Source: Xenopus tropicalis (lineage: Eukaryota; Chordata; Amphibia; Anura; Pipidae). From it: 64,000 bases of DNA. The translations under genes and the position numbers were made by a program. Location: assembly GCF_000004195.4 (NCBI RefSeq), contig NC_030681.2, positions 21,964,482-22,028,481 of the forward strand, in the 5' to 3' direction. Each line of letters opens with the position of its first letter. The first letter of the stretch is position 1. A model generated the notes under the pieces. The model saw nothing but the letters and a program-made list of their open reading frames with translations, searched no databases and was not told the DNA's origin. Below are positions 1 to 12,485 of this stretch, in pieces.

Positions 1-270
1 ATTATATCTTAGTTGGGATCAAGTACAGGTACTGTTTTATTATTACAGAGAAAAGGGAATCATTTAACCATGAAATAAACCCAATAGGGCTGTTCTGCCC
101 CAATAAGGGGTAATTATATCTTAGTTGGGATCAAGTACAGGTCCTGTTTTATTATTACAGAGAAAAAGGAATTGGAATTATTTGCTTATAATGGAGTCTA
201 TGGGAGATGACCTTCCTGTAATTTGGAACTTTCTGGATAATGGGTTTCGGTGTAAGGGATCCCATACCTG
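1..270 (+). mobile_element. TA-flanked MITE with 113-bp units, cut by the window edge
   Basis: The right part of a MITE seen seven more times here. It contains the unit with CTTAGTTGGGATCAAGTACA and then the terminal part (GGAGTCTATGGGAGATG, CTTTCTGGATAATGGG) ending CCCATACCTG at 270. The left end lies outside the window. The last bases have drifted from the ATACCTG-TA end seen in other copies. Confidence 0.85.
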
Positions 271-529
271 CACTGCAATAAAACTAGAACCTTAGAGCAC
301 AATAGTAATATTATTGATGAGGGCAATCTCAGATGTGGTTTGACAACTGACCTTCAATTGACCCCTTTGTGAGTTAAGGTTCTCACAAAACCTAAGATGA
401 CAAAGTATTTTCAATTGTTTAGAGACACAAGTAAGTAGCATATAATCTAATGTCAGCTCCCTGACTGAATATAAATAGCAGTTAAAATGTCTAACTTCAA
501 CACTTTGTTATTATGTTACTGTGTTACTT

Positions 530-775
530 TTTTCACTTGGTCTTCAATTTTTTTTATATAGTTTTTGAATTATTTGGCTTTTTCTTCTACCTCTTTGTAG
601 TATACAAATTGGGGTCACTGACCCAGGAATAAAAAACAAACTGTTATTGTTAGTTTTTATTGTGTATTGTTCTATTTGGACTTCACCTGTTCATCTTCAA
701 GTCTCTCTTCCAAACCATTGCCTGGTTGCTAGGGTAACTTGGATAACTCAGGAGCCAAGAGATGAGAAGCACTTG
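530..775 (-). mobile_element. Fragment of TTAA-type (Kolobok/T2-like) MITE
   Basis: TATAGTTTTTGAATTATTTG, then GGGGTCACTGACCC, then TTGCCTGGTTGCTAGGGTAA appear in the same order, on the opposite strand, as in the full copy at 39063-40121. Outer ends were not found. Confidence 0.7.
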
Positions 776-1587
776 GAATTAAATGCTGTGAGAACTAATT
801 ATTATACTATACTCTACAAATCACACTCACTATGTTTTCTGTTCATAATTCCAATCCATAAAACATCTTCCCACCCTGGAAGTAAGAGTTGTTATTAGAT
901 GTGTTGATGTGTTAATTTTATAATGAATTTGCTTAATTTTATTTAACTAATGACATCAAAGTAACATCAATTGTTTAACTAGATGTTGCCATATTGAGAA
1001 CTGACAGTTCATTAGACAGTTAAGTAAAACAATAGTTGCATAGAAGCTTTTCTGTATTCTTGATCTACTAGTGAACTTAACCACCTCCTATAATCCACTG
1101 GGGTCATCTGATATATTGTTTAGGTGTGCGGCTATCATTTCAACATATGCTGTTAATGGACAGCTCTGGCTGTAATGGATTTTGATGGGTGGTGAGTCCT
1201 TCAGGCAAGGCAAGGTTATTGTAACCAATCAAGAACAGGACAGGCTGGAGTGGGACATTGCTGGTGTTTAGACAGAATCGGGATGGAGAGGGCATTGAGA
1301 TAGGATGGGGCAGGAGAAGGAAAGAGCAGGTGTAGACAGAGGACAAACTCAGAGGAAAAGGAATGACACCTAGGTACTAGCCATAGTGCTAAAACTACCA
1401 GAAGCCAATGCTCAGGCCAGTTAGTGATGTGTGGGATGGATTTCTATAGGTTACAACTGGCTCTGGTTAACTGACCAATAAGGCTGCTGGGTTGTGATGG
1501 GAAAGCAAGGTAAAAACATGAGAATGAGATATGAGAACTTGTCAGCTGTTTTCCTGTTTTTAAGGAAAACAACCAGGAACTTGGAGG

Positions 1588-1890
1588 TTAAAGGAGAAAG
1601 AAAGGTAAAAACTAAGTAAGCTTGAAATACAGCCATACGCACTGATAAAACGCTGCCCTGACTTCTCTGAAAAAAGATTTGTTGTGTCTGTAATTCATTT
1701 GCCAGAGACACGCAGCATTCTGTTTTCTGCTCTCTCCTGCTCCCCCCTTTTTCAAGAATGCTAAGAACTCACTCCCTCCCCTTAGGAATGTGGATCTGAG
1801 CCAATCAGCAGGAAGCTGACCCATAGTCTTACTAACTGAGCATGTTCACTTGGTCTGGGTGTCAGTGCAGGAGTGAGGCATTATGGGAAC
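1588..1890 (+). mobile_element. Kolobok-like repeat beginning at TTAA
   Basis: It starts TTAAAGGAGAAAGAAAGGTA and contains AAAACTAAGTAAGCTT and CTCTCCTGCTCCCCCC. The same order is seen at 50683. The TTAA target and AAAGGAGAAG-type terminus are typical of Xenopus T2/Kolobok MITEs. The right end was not located. Confidence 0.6.
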
Positions 1891-2950
1891 TTTCTTTACA
1901 AAGCTCAGCGTTTTTTCTTACTGTTTGGCTTCAGATCTTCTGAACAGGTGAAATATGGAAAGACTTAAGGGCACTATTGAGAGAACTAAAGGTATGCCTG
2001 CAGCTTGAGATTAACTCTTTATTAGCCTTTCCTTCACCTTTTCAGAATGATAATATCTGGTTTTATGTTCAACTTGTTGCATCTTATGGCTTCCCAACAC
2101 AAAGTTCCAGAATTGAGGTATTTCTTGAGTTTATTTTGCCTAAAATACACCATACTTTATCAAAACAATTTAAAAAATAAAAGTTAAGAAAGTATCAAAT
2201 AAGCATTATTCCAAGAAACAAATTCAATCAGAAACTAAAAAGAGGTTTTATTCAAATGTGTTTAAAACTTTAAAACATAAGCATGTATCCAAGGCAGTCA
2301 TGCAAAGAACAACTGAACTTTTATATTCCCTAGAAAAGCAATTTTATCAGTTATTAAACAATTAAAACGAATGAACTCTTTGCCCTGATGGATTCTCCTA
2401 TACATGTAACTAGAGACAGGTATTACCTCATCACTTCCCCCATTTTCCCCCAAGGAATTTTGTAGAAAACAAATCCATATCTAAAGAACTTCTGGTGGAA
2501 GTTTCATCAGAATTCCTGCTAAGAACATTTCAGACCATTAAAACATCTATATGATAATATAATACTTTACTATTTTTCAAGTGACTGTGTATGAACGAAA
2601 TGCTCAAAAAGACTTGAAACTTACACTTTGTCAATGTCCTCAATTATCCTGTAGTATAATCTTTCATTTGCTGCTTTCCCAGAAGTTGTATTCCCTAATG
2701 AGTCTTTTCAACAGATGCATAAACCGGCAATAGGAGATGCACAAAAGGGGAGTGAAATTATTATATTATAGTGTAAAAGTTTGAGAACAAATGGGGTTAT
2801 ATACACTCCGTAAAAAATAGACACACAAAAAAATAAGTGAGGGCAAGATGGGAATTTTACTGTACCTTCTAATCATGCAATATCATACAAGATGACACAG
2901 AGAAAACTAAGTCAAAGGGATTCTGGAAACAAATTTCTTAAGGCTCTTAG
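1891..2950. other. AT-rich sequence with nothing recognised
   Basis: No coding signal, known repeat terminus or tandem structure was recognised on either strand. Confidence 0.5.
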
Positions 2951-3480
2951 AAAAATCTGTAAGGCCACTCACCGGCGCCAGGTCCCTGGGCCAGAGGCAC
3001 GTCATGTACGCTTGGAACACATGCGCCATCTTGTGTTCCAATGCATGACGGCGCTGCGCCTGCCATGCACGACGCACGCGCTTTGACACACACGTTTTAG
3101 TGCACGTGTCTGACGCGGTTACGCGCGCGCTTTGACTCGCGACGTCGTCATGATGCAGCGCTACATCAGGGGACACTTTAAATAGTCTCTGCAACAGGCC
3201 CTCAGTGCTCGGTTATCATTTTGGTGTGCCCAGCATTTTACTATTACTGAAAACCTGTTATCTGACCCTTTGCCTGTTACCTCGCCTGTGAGCCTTTGAC
3301 CCGGATCCGTTTGACTACTCCTTTGCCTACTCCCTGGTACTTCGTTGTTCGGCCTTCCAGCCTCTCTTCACTGCTGTGCTTCCTGTCTCACCTTCAGGTT
3401 AAGCCTCCAGCCTAGTGTGAGGTGCTTGTGGGTAACATTTCTCGTCGGACCAGCTCGGCTTGACAAAATCCCATTTACAT
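2951..3480 (+). repeat. CpG-rich island-like repeat fragment, class uncertain
   Basis: This region is strongly richer in CpG than its surroundings (ACGGCGCTGCGCC, GACGCGGTTACGCGCGCG, TCGCGACGTCGTC). A TATA-like TTTAAATAG follows at about 3177, then a C/T-rich stretch with GACCCGGATCCG. The layout resembles the promoter part of a retroelement LTR or an old repeat, but no matching second end was found. No host gene starts here. The call is low confidence. Confidence 0.3.
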
Positions 3481-4739
3481 GGGTTTATCCTATAGGCTAA
3501 AGCTCACCCACTGAATTTTTAAAGCAAAAGCCAGGATAATAGCTGATCATATTCCCAACTACAGACAGGTTTCGCCCTTCTTGGGGCTCATCAGTGTAGT
3601 GCAGGGTTTTCTGATCAGCTTAGGTAGAGCCAGGAGTGGGGATTCACGAACAAGCTAGAACTAAGAACAAGAGAAAACTAAGAAACATGAAACATCAGTA
3701 TGCAATCCCAAGAGTAATAATAATGATAGAATACCATAGGGTAAACTTCTCCCATATGTGACAACGCACATCAGAGGAAACAATATCAAGACTGGCACAT
3801 GTAAACAATGGTTATAATGCTTATCCTAAAGCTCTCTCAATAAACCCAGTCTTAAGAAAAGGCGATGGGATTAAGATAACATTTGGGACTCATGTAGTTG
3901 AGTGGACACAATTATCTTAACAATTATCTTAATATATGAACGCCTAATTTATATCAGTAACTTTTATAGTAGATATTTACACCCCAAATATTTTGTGTGC
4001 AGATGTCATTACAACTTTACAGGGTGTGAATGGTAATACCAGGTGCATACTACAGCCTCCAATAATATCTTATTTGGTACATAATATATTCCTTCTTTTT
4101 TCATTAACAAAATATAAATCTCGACTACAATGTATTGTATTATACTGCAGATATTCGGCACTTCAAATGGAGGTGGAACCTTAATCTAGTCCTGCCTAAA
4201 AGCAAACACAACTAATATTTAATGGATTGGAAAGTGAAATAAACACATAGTTGTATTATTTATGAAGTATTTTTCTTCTTCATACTTTGTCTTAATAGTG
4301 TACAAAATGAATTGTAAATGCATATGAGGCTGCACAAACAAAAGACAGAATCAAGAAAAGAATTGATCACGGTTTTAGAAAACAAAACATGTAGGTAAAA
4401 TCTATTGTCTTCATATAAAATGAGCATTTTAGGAGTCCTGAACTGCGGTTTCCATGGAAACAAAAGCTAAAGCTAGGCATTATACAGGAAGGGGTGTTGA
4501 AATCTTGCAGTAACTCTTTAGCAGACTATGCAATATTATAAAGATAGAATAATTTATTTTATTTGAATGATTTTATAAAACTACAGTTTCTTTGAGCACC
4601 CCCATTACCCTTGTAGGGTATGTGAAGGAGTTAACTGGCCTTACTGTAAGGAAGTACACCTATATCTTGGGAATGTGTTTCCATAGGCCAAGAGATGATG
4701 ATCGTAGTTCCTCCTCCTTGCTAATCTGTATGTATCTAA
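3481..4739. other. Gene-free stretch with a small GAAACCTGTC repeat motif
   Basis: At 3567-3605 (minus strand) the motif TGATGAGCCCCAAGAAGGGC followed by GAAACCTGTC belongs to a widespread vertebrate repeat motif (GATGA...GCGAAAC). Nothing else was recognised. Confidence 0.35.
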
Positions 4740-5828
4740 TTGGACCAGTGTGGTTAGTGGAGTACCGCAGGGGTCAGTCCTTGGTCCTTTGCTTTTTAAC
4801 TTGTTTATTAATGACCTGGAGGTGGGCATAGAGAGTACTGTATCTATTTTTGCTGATGACACTAAATTGTGCAAAACTATAAGTTCCATGCAGGATGCTG
4901 CCGCTTTGCAGAGCGATTTGACAAAATTGGAAAACTGGGCAGCAAACTGGAAAATGAGGTTCAATGTTGATAAGTGCAAAGTTATGCATTTTGGTAGAAA
5001 TAATATAAACGCAAACTATCTACTGAATGGTAGTGTGTTGGGGGTTTCCTTAATGGAGAAGGATCTAGGGGTTTTTGTTGATAACAAGTTGTCTAATGCC
5101 AGGCAGTGTCATTCTGTGGCTACTAAAGCAAATAAAGTGCTGTCTTGTATAAAAAAGGGCATTGACTCAAGGGATGAGAACATAATTTTGCCTCTTTATA
5201 GGTCCCTGGTAAGGCCTCACCTTGAGTATGCGGTGCAGTTTTGGGCTCCAGTCCTTAAGAAGGATATTAATGAGCTGGAGAGAGTGCAGAGACTGCAACT
5301 AAACTGGTAAAGGGGATGGAAGATTTAAGCTATGAGGTGAGACTGTCGAGGTTGAGGTTGTTTTCTCTGGAAAAGAGGCGCTTGCGAGGGGACATGATTA
5401 CTCTGTACAAGTACATTAGAGGGGATTATAGGCAGATGGGGGGGGTTCTTTTTTCCCATAAAAACAATCAGCGCACCAGAGGTCACCCCTATAGATTAGA
5501 GGAACGGAGCTTCCATTTGAAGCAATGTAGGTGATTTTTTCACGGTGAGGGCAGTGAGGGTGTGGAATGCCCTTCCTAGTGATGTGGTAACGGCAGATTC
5601 TGTTAATGCCTTTCAGAGGGGCCTGGATGAGTTCTTGAACAATCAGAATATCCAAGGCTATTGTGATACTAATATCTACAGTTAGTACTAGTGGTTGTAT
5701 ATATAGTGTATGTATGTGAGTGTATAGATTGGTAGGTGTGGGTTAGGTGTGCTGGGTTTACTTGGATGGGTTGAACTTGATGGACACTGGTCTTTTTTCA
5801 ACCCTATGTAACTATGTAACTATGTGTA
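4740..5828 (+). mobile_element. CR1-like LINE, 5'-truncated and decayed
   Basis: This is the 3' part of a non-LTR retrotransposon reverse transcriptase. The conserved block SGVPQGSVLGPLLF and the catalytic FADD motif (in SIFADDTKL) are followed by KLENWAANWKMRFN, VMHFG, LGVFVDNKL, RSLVRPHLEYAVQFWAP and ELERVQR. The reading frame is broken by a shift near 5290-5305. It continues with GMEDLSYEVRLSRLRLFSLE, meets a TGA at 5532-5534 and runs on as FFTVRAVRVWNALPSDVV. The 3' end carries GGGTTGAACTTGATGG and a CTATGTAACTATGTAA tail, typical of CR1 ends. The endonuclease and N-terminal RT are absent, as in normal 5'-truncated insertions. It is inactive. Confidence 0.92.
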
Positions 5829-7150
5829 CAGGGAACACATGGTTCTGTCTCTTTGGGCTCTATCAGTGTTAGATAGAGAGTGTAAGCTAGTATGGGTAGC
5901 TTTGTGTAAAGCCCAATGAGATCTAAACTTATTTCCACTAAAACCATGAATCTCTAGTCATTTATTTAAAGATCAGAATTGAAAAAGCACAGACAAATTA
6001 AAATAAAATTAAATAAAAACAAAAAAACCCCCACAAAAGACACAAATTTCTTGTATTTTTTACGATCTACCCTTGAGAGCACCTGGAAAAGATACCATAC
6101 TGGCGACTATAGCACTAAAAGACCATTAAAAAGATTCCATATTTGGTTGGATTGTTCCCCATTAATGTTAGTATTGAAGGCCACATTTAGATTAGGAAAA
6201 ATGGAGAATAATCTAGTAGTTTTCACAGATTACTGTGAAAAGTGATGCTGAATAAAACAAAATAGGTTATCAAAGATTTGGGGAAGAAAATATCAGATAA
6301 GAACAAATGTCAATGTGCTGAGATGCCTTCAAACTAGTGATTAGTATTTCAACTTGTACTCCTTAGCTCCTAGAGACACAGCCAAGGGCATAATGTGGAA
6401 TGTGGAAGCCAAACTAATGGCGGCTTAAATAAAATATATCAAATAAACCTTGGTAGAATGTTGCCATCAAAGAGTTCCTTGCAAAAAGAAAGATGACAAA
6501 ATCATAATATCTATGTACCACAGAAACTTTGAGGACGGGTCAACATTTGAAAACAGTCAGTCTAAATGTGTTTTTTTTCTTCAAGATTTAAAATTTTTAA
6601 TTCTTGATTAATAAATGTTTTTTCTGCCTGTTCCAATCTGTGTTAGATCTTTGGCCCCTCCACCTTGTCTAGTCCCTCATTATTTTCCTCTTGATCGTGA
6701 ACATATCCTTGCCTGGGTCACCCTTCTATCAGTGTTCCGTCATGTATTTGGTAATCCCTTACAGGTTAAAGAAGGCAATAAACTAAAAAAAAACTATGAA
6801 AAATGAAGACTAATTTCTATAAACAGGAGGTTCTTTAACATGCTACAGATAAGCTGACAAGTGTCTTTTCTCAACCAAATTATTAGTTTCTCTGTTACCA
6901 TGTATGTGTCTTCTTATATTACAAAACTTTTTAGGGGCTACCCTCTCAGCCCCAAACTCAATGACATAATTTTTTGTTTGCAAAATAAATATTCATTGCC
7001 CCCCCCACCCACAACAATCCACTATTCTATCTGACCAATCAGATTTCAGTATTCTATGGGGTGCAGCCAAATGCAGCAAATCAATGCCTAAGAGCTTTAA
7101 AAGATCTATCTGTTTGTCTGTCTGCCTGCCTGTCTGTCAAGCTAGCTAGA
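5829..7150. other. AT-rich sequence with nothing recognised
   Basis: There is no gene or repeat terminus I can support. A short TCTG/CCTG-rich microsatellite occurs at 7108-7138. Confidence 0.45.
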
Positions 7151-7401
7151 CACACACATACTGTATATAGGGGCAGATTTATCAACAGTTTTAATTGAAG
7201 AGGTACAAAGCTATTAAAAAATGTGGAAGGAAAATGAATAGAACACAAACCCACAATGTTTTTGTGGTTTTTACAATTTTCCTTGGATCTTCATGGACTT
7301 ACAAACAAAAAAAAACTTTGAAAATCTCTAAAACAACAAATTAAATAAAGATTGCTCAGTTTGCCTATGACAACATCCATTGACTTCAACATGACCTCAA
7401 C

Positions 7402-7600
7402 AGTTGCAATGAGCAAATTTCTTTGCCAGGCATGGATTTGCAGTGAATTTCCTTATTTCAGCATTGCCAAATTGTTTTGTGAAACTCTTGCGAAAATTCG
7501 CAGGGGAAAAATTCATTGCATGTCAAAAAAGTTGTGGACGCATCAAAATAGACGCGGTCATGTCAAAATAGGTATGGTCGTGTCAATATGGCAGGAAATC
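7402..7600 (+). mobile_element. Diverged fragment of hAT MITE (TAGTGATGAGCGAA family)
   Basis: It contains AATGAGCAAATTTCTTTGCC and AGGCATGGATTTGC, CCAAATTGTTTTGTGAAACT, and TCAAAATAGACGCGGTC-type subrepeats. These match the left half of the better copies at 13661 and 43867. The right terminus was not found. Confidence 0.6.
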
Positions 7601-7800
7601 AAACAGAAGTTCAGGAATCGGTGGAGACTTCTAGTGTGGGTGGTAATAAATGTCAGGCAGAAATCAGGTTCTAGTCAAGTCAGGGTAAGGATTAGCAGCA
7701 CATGAGGCACATAAGCCTCTGGGATCACAGCTAAAGGAGAAGAAAGCAGAGGCTCCTGGTGTGTTTATACAAAAACACTGTTGTTTTTTTTTGCTCCTAT

Positions 7801-7915
7801 TCTACATTGCCGGGAAAAGCCTGCGAAACGCGTTGCAATATTGTTGTGAATAAACTATTATTGAAAATTACCACTTTTGTTGGTATCTGCCTGGAGGAGG
7901 CGCCTCTGTTTTGTC
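7801..7915 (+). repeat. GCGAAACGCGTTG repeat motif
   Basis: GCCTGCGAAACGCGTTGC is followed by AATAAACTATTATTG and GGTATCTGCCTGGAGGAGG. This is a short, recurrent vertebrate repeat tail of unknown class, and the full element is not delimited. Confidence 0.35.
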
Positions 7916-8041
7916 TTATCATTATAAAGGAGAAGAAAGGGAGAGGATCACTCACCTGCATGGGATTTTCTGCTAATTGGAGAGCCAGCTGGTATCAATT
8001 TTGTGATCCTAATCCAGATCCTAATCCAACCATTAATATGT

Positions 8042-8432
8042 TTCTGGACTGGAGCCCAAAACTGCACCCCATACTCAGGGTGAGGCCTTACCAGGGACCT
8101 ATAAAGGGGCAAAATTATAGTTTCATCCCTTGAGTCAATGTCCTTTTTTATACAAGACCTTTATTTGCTTTAGTAGCCACAGAATGACACTGCCAGGAAT
8201 TAGACAACTTGTTATCTACAAAAATCCTCAGATCTTTCTCCATTAAGGAAACCCCCAACACACTACCATTCAGTGTATAACTTGTGTTTATATTATTTCT
8301 ACCAAAGTGCATAACTTTGCACAACATTGAACCTCATTTTCCAGTTTGCTGCCCAGTTTTCCAATTTTGTCAAATCGCTCTGCAAAGCGGCAGCCTCCTG
8401 CATGGAACTTATAGTTTTGCACAATTTAGTAT
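8042..8432 (-). mobile_element. CR1-like LINE fragment, antisense
   Basis: On the minus strand this matches the RT region of the CR1 copy at 4740-5828, from the AALQSDLTKLENWAANWK part through LGVFVDNKL, DSRDE, RPHLEYGVQFWAP-like coding. It is interrupted by indels. It is a separate, older insertion piece. Confidence 0.82.
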
Positions 8433-9179
8433 TTAGTATGGTCAGTTAATTGTGCTTCCCTACACAAACACAATTTGTAGCAATGACTTTATTTGTATCA
8501 AACCCTTCCATAATAAGATTAAAAAAATGCTAAAATGTTATATTACCATAAGTTTTTTTTAAAGAGTTGCAGCTCATGCATGCTTACTAGCAGTTTATAG
8601 CTTGACTTGCTATTAATTAAAGGTATCTCTCCATCAGTCATCTTTGCTGACACAAGGATAAAGGTTAGTAGCCCCATAATCAACAAAACAATTCAGAAAA
8701 TCAAGAAGATGTGCCCTAGTAAGCTATGTATTCCATGCTTTCATTAAAATGCAATTATTCCTGATGGACTGACAGCTGTTAACTCAGTGCCCAATTTATA
8801 TGACCAGGAATGTGTTAGAATGTGCCAGCAGAAAATCCCCAATGATGTTTGCACCCAAAGCAAATAGTTGGAGTTCTGGGGCTCTGTTCTTAAAATTATC
8901 AGTATTTTAAACAGTAAAAGAAAAAACATACATAATATAATAAAAATTTGTGTTTTTTGAGTGGCAAAAATGTTTGCGAATCTGTGCTAGAATGGCCAAG
9001 ACTATATGGCCATTGACTCCAATGCATTTTTGCCATATTGCATTTTTTTCATCAAAAGAAAATGGGGCAGACTCTCTTATCAATAATAATAGTATTACGC
9101 ATTACTTCCACATAAAGCCATGTTTACATCACACTTAAAGTGGTTCTAACTAACTACTCATTCCCTCCCCCAAACCCTT

Positions 9180-9311
9180 CCTTGGCAAGCGGTCGAGCCA
9201 AAAAAATTAGCGTGCAACAAAATGGCCATGGAACACCCACGTTTTGCAATTTTTTCTGTAGTTTTGTGAATTTTTTGGCCAAGCGAAACAGGACAGATTT
9301 GCTCATCACTA
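9180..9311 (-). mobile_element. Right-end fragment of hAT MITE (TAGTGATGAGCGAA family)
   Basis: It ends GACAGATTTGCTCATCACTA, the inverted terminus of this family. Inside are GAATTTTTTGGCCAAGCGAA and GGTCGAGCC, fitting the right arm of other copies. The left arm is too diverged to place. Confidence 0.6.
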
Positions 9312-9931
9312 AATGCGTCATGTAATTTCTTGCACATGAGATAAGGCAAGAGAACCATTTAGGGTCAACCTTTAATCAGGGTTATGGTGAGTACTGATAT
9401 AGGAAAATATTAGTGAATTAATAATTTCAGCCGTTTCAAGAAAATCTAGCACAGCAAATGCATATTCCTCCCTTGCTAACCTTTATGCTGTTTTTTCAGG
9501 AGACCAAATGGCCATTCTACCCAATTCTCCTCCATCTGGCCCTTATGCTGAGTATTACAGGCTGATATTATGCCATTCAAACTGGTCTTGTCAAAACAAT
9601 TACAGTACTTAAACTTACTAATGGTCACATATACTGTACATTTAGTACAGCTATTAATATCTATTAATATATTCTAACTTCTGTCAATGGATAGAGAATG
9701 CAGTAAAAGCTAGCAGCAGATAAAACTCTGCTTATATTTTTGGAAGAGCCGAGGTTTGTAATGCATGTGTTTGCTTTTTGGGTGTGTTAAATAAACATGT
9801 ATAGTGTCTGGTTTGGCATAAGTGCAAGTGTAAGTCGTATGCGGAGGTTTCAACACACTTCTCCGGATTAGGTGTATACACTCAGTGCACAAACTTTAGA
9901 CTGCCAGGTGTGACCGTCAAAGTACTACAGC

Positions 9932-10114
9932 TAGTGATGAGTGAATTTTTTCACCAGACATCGATTCACAGCGAATTTCTGCATTTCGCCATTGGCGAAT
10001 TGTTTCATGAAACTTCGGGCAACAAAAAATTGCGCAACAAATGCGTTTCGCGAATTTTTTGCCGTTTTGCCAATTTTATGGCGAAGCAAAATGGGACAGA
10101 TTCGCTCATCACTA
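9932..10114. mobile_element. Short hAT MITE with perfect 8-bp target duplication
   Basis: A 183-bp element with termini TAGTGATGAGTGAAT and ATTCGCTCATCACTA-like ends, flanked on both sides by ACTACAGC (9924-9931 and 10115-10122). An 8-bp duplication is diagnostic of the hAT superfamily. It defines the family used to call its relatives here. Confidence 0.88.
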
Positions 10115-10122
10115 ACTACAGC

Positions 10123-11321
10123 TTCTGCTCAGCACAATTGCAGTTTAGCATATGACTTTCCCTGCCTGTCATAACCTTGTCCGTCAGACTTCCGGGCTCC
10201 TCCGACTTTCCCAGGCTACCCGTGCCACCCTCACTCACCCATATCATATCTCACACCCAGTCCCCATAGCTAAATCTATGCCAAGCACTGCAAAAAGCAC
10301 TTGTTCTGCCGTTCTGAGCCCCAATTTTGATAAACTCCAAATCCTGATGAACTCACAGTTTCAGTTTTATTTGTTGTATTTATTACCAACACAGCATAAG
10401 ATGTGATGACCCAGTCTTGCATTTGGAATATATGGGCATTTTATCCTAAATCCATCACTGCAGGAATCCCTTTTTAGGATGAATTAGCAATAAATTGATA
10501 CAAAAAAAAAAAAAAAAGCTTTGCAAAGCGCAAATCATCTCTGATTTATGCCTTCCGTGCTATTCCTGCTGAATGAGCTTGCTGCAAATTCATTGATTTA
10601 AATATTACAGTTTTTTAATAGTAAGTATTACTTGTTTATTCCTAATGATGCTGTCCTCTTGTGGTCTTTGGAAAACTGTTGCCTCCCAGGTGAGAAGGAA
10701 CCGCTCAGGAGAAGACTATCAACGTTACAGTATCTTTCAGCTATTTTAAGTTTTGTATTGCGTTTCAGTCATTGTTTTGGATAAAACATTTCCTGGTAAT
10801 GAAATTCAGCTAGGAACACTGTTACAACATGCAGTATCTGTTTTGGGGGAAAATTATATATTTTCATAAGAAGCAATACACAATCTTTAACAGACGTTTA
10901 TGTTTATTCATATAGCCCTTGAGGGAGCCATGTAGAAAATACACCTAGAGGCTCTTCCTGTTCATATAATGCCGTATTTTCACCCAGTCTTTACTACTGA
11001 TCTGTTTTTCTTTCATGTTTTTAAATCCTGCAAAACAACTGCATACTGTGCTCACAGAGGATTTATTCCCTAGAAGTGCCAAGCCTCCGTGAGAGATACA
11101 GTATTTCTATGACAATTTAACCAGTGTTGCTATGTTCTTGTCTCTGAATGTTCTTATGTGCCCCCACTGCTTGCCTTATTTTCATGGTGTATGATTTGTA
11201 ACACTGAACTGGTGACGATATATTATGTAAGACTTCTTCATTGCACATTTTATTGCTCTATTTTTATCATGAAAAGTGCATACTGTTTTATCCTCTAATG
11301 GAGAACACAATGAAAAACAAC
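10123..11321. other. Gene-free stretch
   Basis: It contains an A17 homopolymer (10501-10517) and otherwise nothing recognised. No ORF has coding character. Confidence 0.45.
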
Positions 11322-11850
11322 TACAGGTATGGGATCTCTTATCCAGAAACCTGTTATCCAGAAAGTTCTGAATTACAGAAAGGCCATCTCCCATAGATGC
11401 CATTACAGGTATGGGATCCATTATCCAGAACCCCGTTATCCAGAAAATTCCAAATTATGAAAAGGCCATCTTCCATAGACCCCATTATATGCAAATAATT
11501 CTAATTTTTGAAAATGATTTCCCTTTTCTCTGTAATAATAATAAAACTAAGATATAATTACCCCTTATTGGGGGCAGAACAGCCCTATTGGGTTTATTTA
11601 ATGGTTAAATGATTCCCCTTTTATCTGTAATAATATAACAGTACCTGTACTTGATCCCAACTAAGATATAATTACCCCTTATTGGGGGCAGAACAGCCCT
11701 ATTGGGTTTATTTAATGGTTAAATGATTCCCTTTTCTCTGTAATAATAAAACAGTACCTGTACTTGATCCCAACTAAGATATAATTACCCCTTATTGGGG
11801 CAGAACAGCCCTATTGGGTTTATTTCATGTTTAAATTATTCCCTTTTCTC
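11322..11850 (-). mobile_element. TA-flanked MITE with 113-bp units, duplicated terminus, one end lost
   Basis: Two copies of the TACAGGTATGGGATC terminus lie 82 bp apart (11322 and 11404). They are followed by about three 113-bp units (ACTAAGATATAATTACCCCT orientation). The far terminus is missing where the repeat stops at about 11850. A partial element abuts or was inserted into another. Confidence 0.8.
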
Positions 11851-11984
11851 ATAATTGTATGTGTTTTTCTTATCTTAAAGGTCATTTTTTCCAAATCAAG
11901 TTTATTAAAAAAAGAATACAAATGTAATGAAGAATCATTTTTTTTTTCAACTATTAGTGATGTCATTGTAGCCACAGTGGGTAC

Positions 11985-12429
11985 TAGTGATGAGCGAATC
12001 TGTCCCATTTTGCTTTGCCGTAAAATTAGCGAAACTAATCTTGCACTGCAAAAGAAATTGTCGAAAAAGTGACGAGTGTCCAAAAAAATTACATACACGT
12101 CAAAAAATGCAGATGACAATTTTTTTTTACACACCCGAAAAACATTTTTGTCGCGTGGCAAATTTATCACTTGTTTCGCAAAAAATCCATCTTGCAAAAA
12201 GTCCACATGGGAAAAGTCACGGAAAAGTTGCGAAAATTCGGAATTTTTCAAATTTCAATTTTTTAACTATAAAAGATAAAAAAATACTGTATATAAATCA
12301 GTAAAAAAATCTATTTTTTCCCATGACAAAAACAAAATAATAGACGTTAGCAAATGGCGTTTTTGGAATTTTCCTGATGTTTCGCTGATTTTTCGGTTAA
12401 GCGAAATAGGACAGATTCACTCATCCCTA
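11985..12429. mobile_element. hAT MITE (TAGTGATGAGCGAA family)
   Basis: The left end TAGTGATGAGCGAATCTGTC and right end GACAGATTCACTCATCCCTA form the family's inverted termini. The flanks GTGGGTAC and GTGATTCC do not match well, so the target duplication has decayed. Confidence 0.75.
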
Positions 12430-12485
12430 GTGATTCCTGCTAATTCCTCTTCAATGAAGATTCTACAGTTGTACAAGTGTTCTTA

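Noticed and set aside
4750..5310. Functional reverse transcriptase gene
   Set aside because: It is a 5'-truncated CR1 fragment with a frameshift and an internal stop, not a host or active gene.
11820..12304. Overlapping open frames on both strands, up to 143 codons
   Set aside because: They are produced by a low-complexity hAT MITE (11985-12429), and similar frames appear in every copy of that family.
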